Source: Actinomycetes bacterium
Lineage (GTDB): Bacteria; Actinomycetota; CALGFH01
Length of the DNA: 7,038 bases
Direction: 5' to 3'
NCBI GenBank assembly: GCA_030152105.1
Contig: JASLIH010000257.1
Span: 1 to 7,038 of the forward strand
Shown here: positions 5,466-7,038 of the stretch, in pieces
How positions within the stretch are numbered: the stretch's first letter is position 1
Layout of the letters: the number at the start of each line of letters is the position of its first letter
The notes under the pieces: model-generated
Database searches by the model: none
The model's input: the letters and a program-made list of their open reading frames with translations, nothing else
Told to the model about the DNA's origin: nothing
Made by a program: the position numbers and the translations under genes

Positions 5466-6637
5466 CCAGCCTGCTCGGCATCACGCTCTTCGTACTCGCC
5501 CTCATGCTGGCCATCTTCCTGCACGAAGGCGGGCACTTCACGACCGCCAAGCTGTTCGGGATGAAGGTCGAGCGGTTCTTCCTCGGCTTCGGCCCGACCA
5601 TCTGGTCCTTCCGCCGGGGCGAGACCGAGTACGGCATCAAGGCCTTTCCGCTTGGCGGCTTCTGCAAGATCGCCGGCATGAGCCCGTACGAGAACGACGG
5701 CAACTTCCTGGAGGAGGACCGGTCGGCCGACCCGGCGGCCACCCCGACCCCGCCGGAGCGGCAGTTCCGCAACAAGCCGGCCTGGCAGCGGTCCATCGTG
5801 CTCGCCGCCGGGTCGATCACCCACTTCATCGTGGCCATCCTGCTCATCTGGATGGTGCTGGTGGCCATCGGCATCGGCACCGGCCAGGTCACCACCACGA
5901 TCGACAACACCGTCGCCCTGGACGGGGGACAGCGCAGCCCGGCCCAGATCGCCGGCCTCAGGTCCGGCGACCAGATCGTGGCCGTGGCCGGCACCCCGGT
6001 CTCGACCTTCGAGCAGCTGCGGGCCGTCCTCCAGAGCAAGGGCGACCAGCCCATCACCATCGAGTACGTGCGTGACGGTGAGCGGCGGTCCACCTCCGTG
6101 ACCCCGGTCAATCAGAACGGCCGCGGGTTCCTCGGCTTCCAGCCGAGCGAGGAGACCAGGCGCATCGGCGTGCTCGCGGCCATCCCCGAGTCGATGAAGC
6201 TGTTCTGGGACACCACCGTGGCCACCGTCAAGGGCCTTGGCGGCTTCGTCACCGGCCTGGCCGACCGGATCAGCGCCCCCGAGCCGGCCCCCGCCGGCAG
6301 CGGGGGCGGTGGCGGCGGGGTGCGCGACGGCGGGCCTATCGGCATCGTCGGCATCACCCGGCTGGCCGGCCAGGCCGTGGCCAACAACCAGTGGGCGATC
6401 TTCATCGCCATCCTGATCCAGCTCAACATCGTCGTCGGGGTGTTCAACCTCCTGCCCCTGCCCCCGATGGACGGCGGCTACCTCGCCTTCGTGCTCTGGC
6501 AGGTGGTGACCAGGCGCGAGGTCGACCTGCGCAAGGTCGTTCCCGTGGCCGCCCTGATCGTGGGCCTGCTGGTGATGCTGACGGTGGGCCTGGTCTGGCT
6601 CGACATCACCAACCCCGTCCCCTATCCGTTCCGATAA
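5462..6637 (+). CDS. rseP: Site-2 intramembrane zinc metalloprotease (RseP/RIP1 family, M50)
   Basis: This family cleaves transmembrane segments of membrane substrates such as anti-sigma factors, usually after a first cut by another protease. The 391-residue product has HEGGH at 21-25 in the first membrane segment (zinc His ligands and catalytic Glu) and NLLPLPPMDGG at 329-339, whose Asp337 is the third zinc ligand. Between them are GETEYGIKAFPLGGF, a second membrane segment near 111-136, a PDZ domain (about 155-215, core SPAQIAGLRSGDQIVAVAGTP), a Pro/Ala/Gly linker with six consecutive Gly (281-286), and membrane helices at about 310-330 and 359-382. Departures from the commonest family wording are Gly in the middle of HExxH and AGSITH (116-121) where AGPxxN is usual. 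The layout matches Mycobacterium Rip1 (Rv2869c), also between dxr and ispG. The ATG overlaps the dxr stop, and the stop TAA lies within the ispG ribosome binding site region. The substrate cannot be told from here. Confidence 0.94.
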   Translation: MTSLLGITLFVLALMLAIFLHEGGHFTTAKLFGMKVERFFLGFGPTIWSFRRGETEYGIKAFPLGGFCKIAGMSPYENDGNFLEEDRSADPAATPTPPERQFRNKPAWQRSIVLAAGSITHFIVAILLIWMVLVAIGIGTGQVTTTIDNTVALDGGQRSPAQIAGLRSGDQIVAVAGTPVSTFEQLRAVLQSKGDQPITIEYVRDGERRSTSVTPVNQNGRGFLGFQPSEETRRIGVLAAIPESMKLFWDTTVATVKGLGGFVTGLADRISAPEPAPAGSGGGGGGVRDGGPIGIVGITRLAGQAVANNQWAIFIAILIQLNIVVGVFNLLPLPPMDGGYLAFVLWQVVTRREVDLRKVVPVAALIVGLLVMLTVGLVWLDITNPVPYPFR

Positions 6638-6641
6638 GGAG
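6636..6641 (+). promoter_or_regulatory. Ribosome binding site of ispG overlapping the rseP stop codon
   Basis: AAGGAG shares its first two bases with the rseP TAA and ends 5 nt before GTG 6647. This strong site decides the ispG start. Confidence 0.8.
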
Positions 6642-6646
6642 CCCCT

Positions 6647-7038
6647 GTGGCCTTCCCGCTCGAGTTGACCGACCTGGCGGCAGGCGTCGGTCGGCGGCGC
6701 TCTCGCCGGATCAACGTCGGCAGGGTCGCGGTCGGCGACGGTGCCCCCATCACCGTCCAGTCGATGACCATCACCAAGACGGCCGACATCAACGGCACCC
6801 TGCAGCAGATCGCCGAGCTGGCCACCACCGGCTGCGACATCGTGCGGGTGGCCGTGCCCGACACCGACGACGCCGCCGCCCTGCCCGCGATCGCCGCCAA
6901 GTCGACCATCCCGGTGGTGGCCGACATCCACTTCCAGTGGAAGTACGCCATGGCCGCCATCGAGGCCGGCTGCGCCGGGGTCCGCATCAACCCCGGCAAC
7001 ATCAAGAAGCACGACAAGGTGAAGCTGATCGCCCAGGA
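6647..7038 (+). CDS. ispG: 4-hydroxy-3-methylbut-2-enyl diphosphate synthase (IspG/GcpE), 5' part only
   Basis: IspG is the [4Fe-4S] enzyme that reduces MEcPP to HMBPP late in the MEP isoprenoid pathway. From GTG 6647, 130 residues are present before the window ends, out of roughly 380 in the family. Visible are [12 protein letters not shown] (37-48), where the MEcPP-binding TIM barrel begins, then [21 protein letters not shown] (51-71, read in two overlapping blocks), VVADIHF at 90-96 and [10 protein letters not shown] at 112-121. These are unmistakable IspG signatures and closest in wording to actinobacterial GcpE. The cluster-binding cysteines are in the missing C-terminal part. The gene starts 9 nt after rseP with a strong ribosome binding site, so it belongs to the same transcript. 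Its reading frame is open to the last base. Confidence 0.95.
   Translation, partial: MAFPLELTDLAAGVGRRRSRRINVGRVAVGDGAPITVQSMTITKTADINGTLQQIAELATTGCDIVRVAVPDTDDAAALPAIAAKSTIPVVADIHFQWKYAMAAIEAGCAGVRINPGNIKKHDKVKLIAQ

Noticed and set aside
4088..7012. Very long open frame on the minus strand (974 codons) opposite dxr, rseP and ispG.
   Set aside because: It mirrors three genes with clear family motifs. Its product is Gly/Asp/His/Arg-rich low complexity, as expected from the antisense of GC-rich codons, where stops are rare. No recognisable domain.

Overview
The window is about 7 kb of very GC-rich DNA (roughly 70% by eye, with strong G/C preference at third codon positions). It comes from what is almost certainly an actinobacterial or deep-branching Actinomycetota-like chromosome. 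The evidence is the gene order, the actinobacterial flavour of PyrH ([16 protein letters not shown]), Dxr (HPTWAMGP, YDRIEVVVHPQSVVH) and IspG ([19 protein letters not shown]), the frequent GTG starts, and an rlmN gene directly after cdsA. EF-Ts is the short type, unlike the longer protein of Streptomyces and Mycobacterium, which hints at an early-branching lineage. I cannot name a genus.

All genes lie on the + strand and form one tightly packed housekeeping cluster: possible rpsB tail (3-35), tsf (81-689), pyrH (744-1559), frr (1556-2113), cdsA (2120-3007), rlmN (3004-4293), dxr (4290-5465), rseP (5462-6637) and ispG (6647 to the right edge, incomplete). The only real gaps are the 5' leader of tsf and 54 nt between tsf and pyrH. 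Four junctions (pyrH/frr, cdsA/rlmN, rlmN/dxr, dxr/rseP) are 4-nt GTGA or ATGA stop/start overlaps, and the other two downstream gaps are 6 and 9 nt. This argues for a single transcript with translational coupling. No stretch over 300 bases lacks a gene, and I saw no mobile element, tRNA, rRNA, CRISPR array or clear terminator.

The products serve growth-linked functions: translation elongation and ribosome recycling (EF-Ts, RRF), rRNA/tRNA A2 methylation (RlmN), UMP phosphorylation (PyrH), phospholipid activation (CdsA), two steps of the MEP isoprenoid pathway (Dxr, IspG) and a membrane site-2 protease (RseP). The order is the classical rpsB-tsf-pyrH-frr-cdsA-dxr-rseP neighbourhood without uppS, with rlmN inserted and ispG appended, as in actinobacteria.

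I see no new multi-gene system. The unusual features are local. RlmN carries a roughly 28-residue low-complexity insertion just before its radical-SAM core, and the DNA for it holds a perfect 10-bp GC-rich inverted repeat inside G-tracts. RlmN also has a 53-residue tail after the catalytic Cys, where the codon-position signal appears to slip by one frame and return. RseP departs from the commonest S2P motifs (HEGGH, AGSITH).
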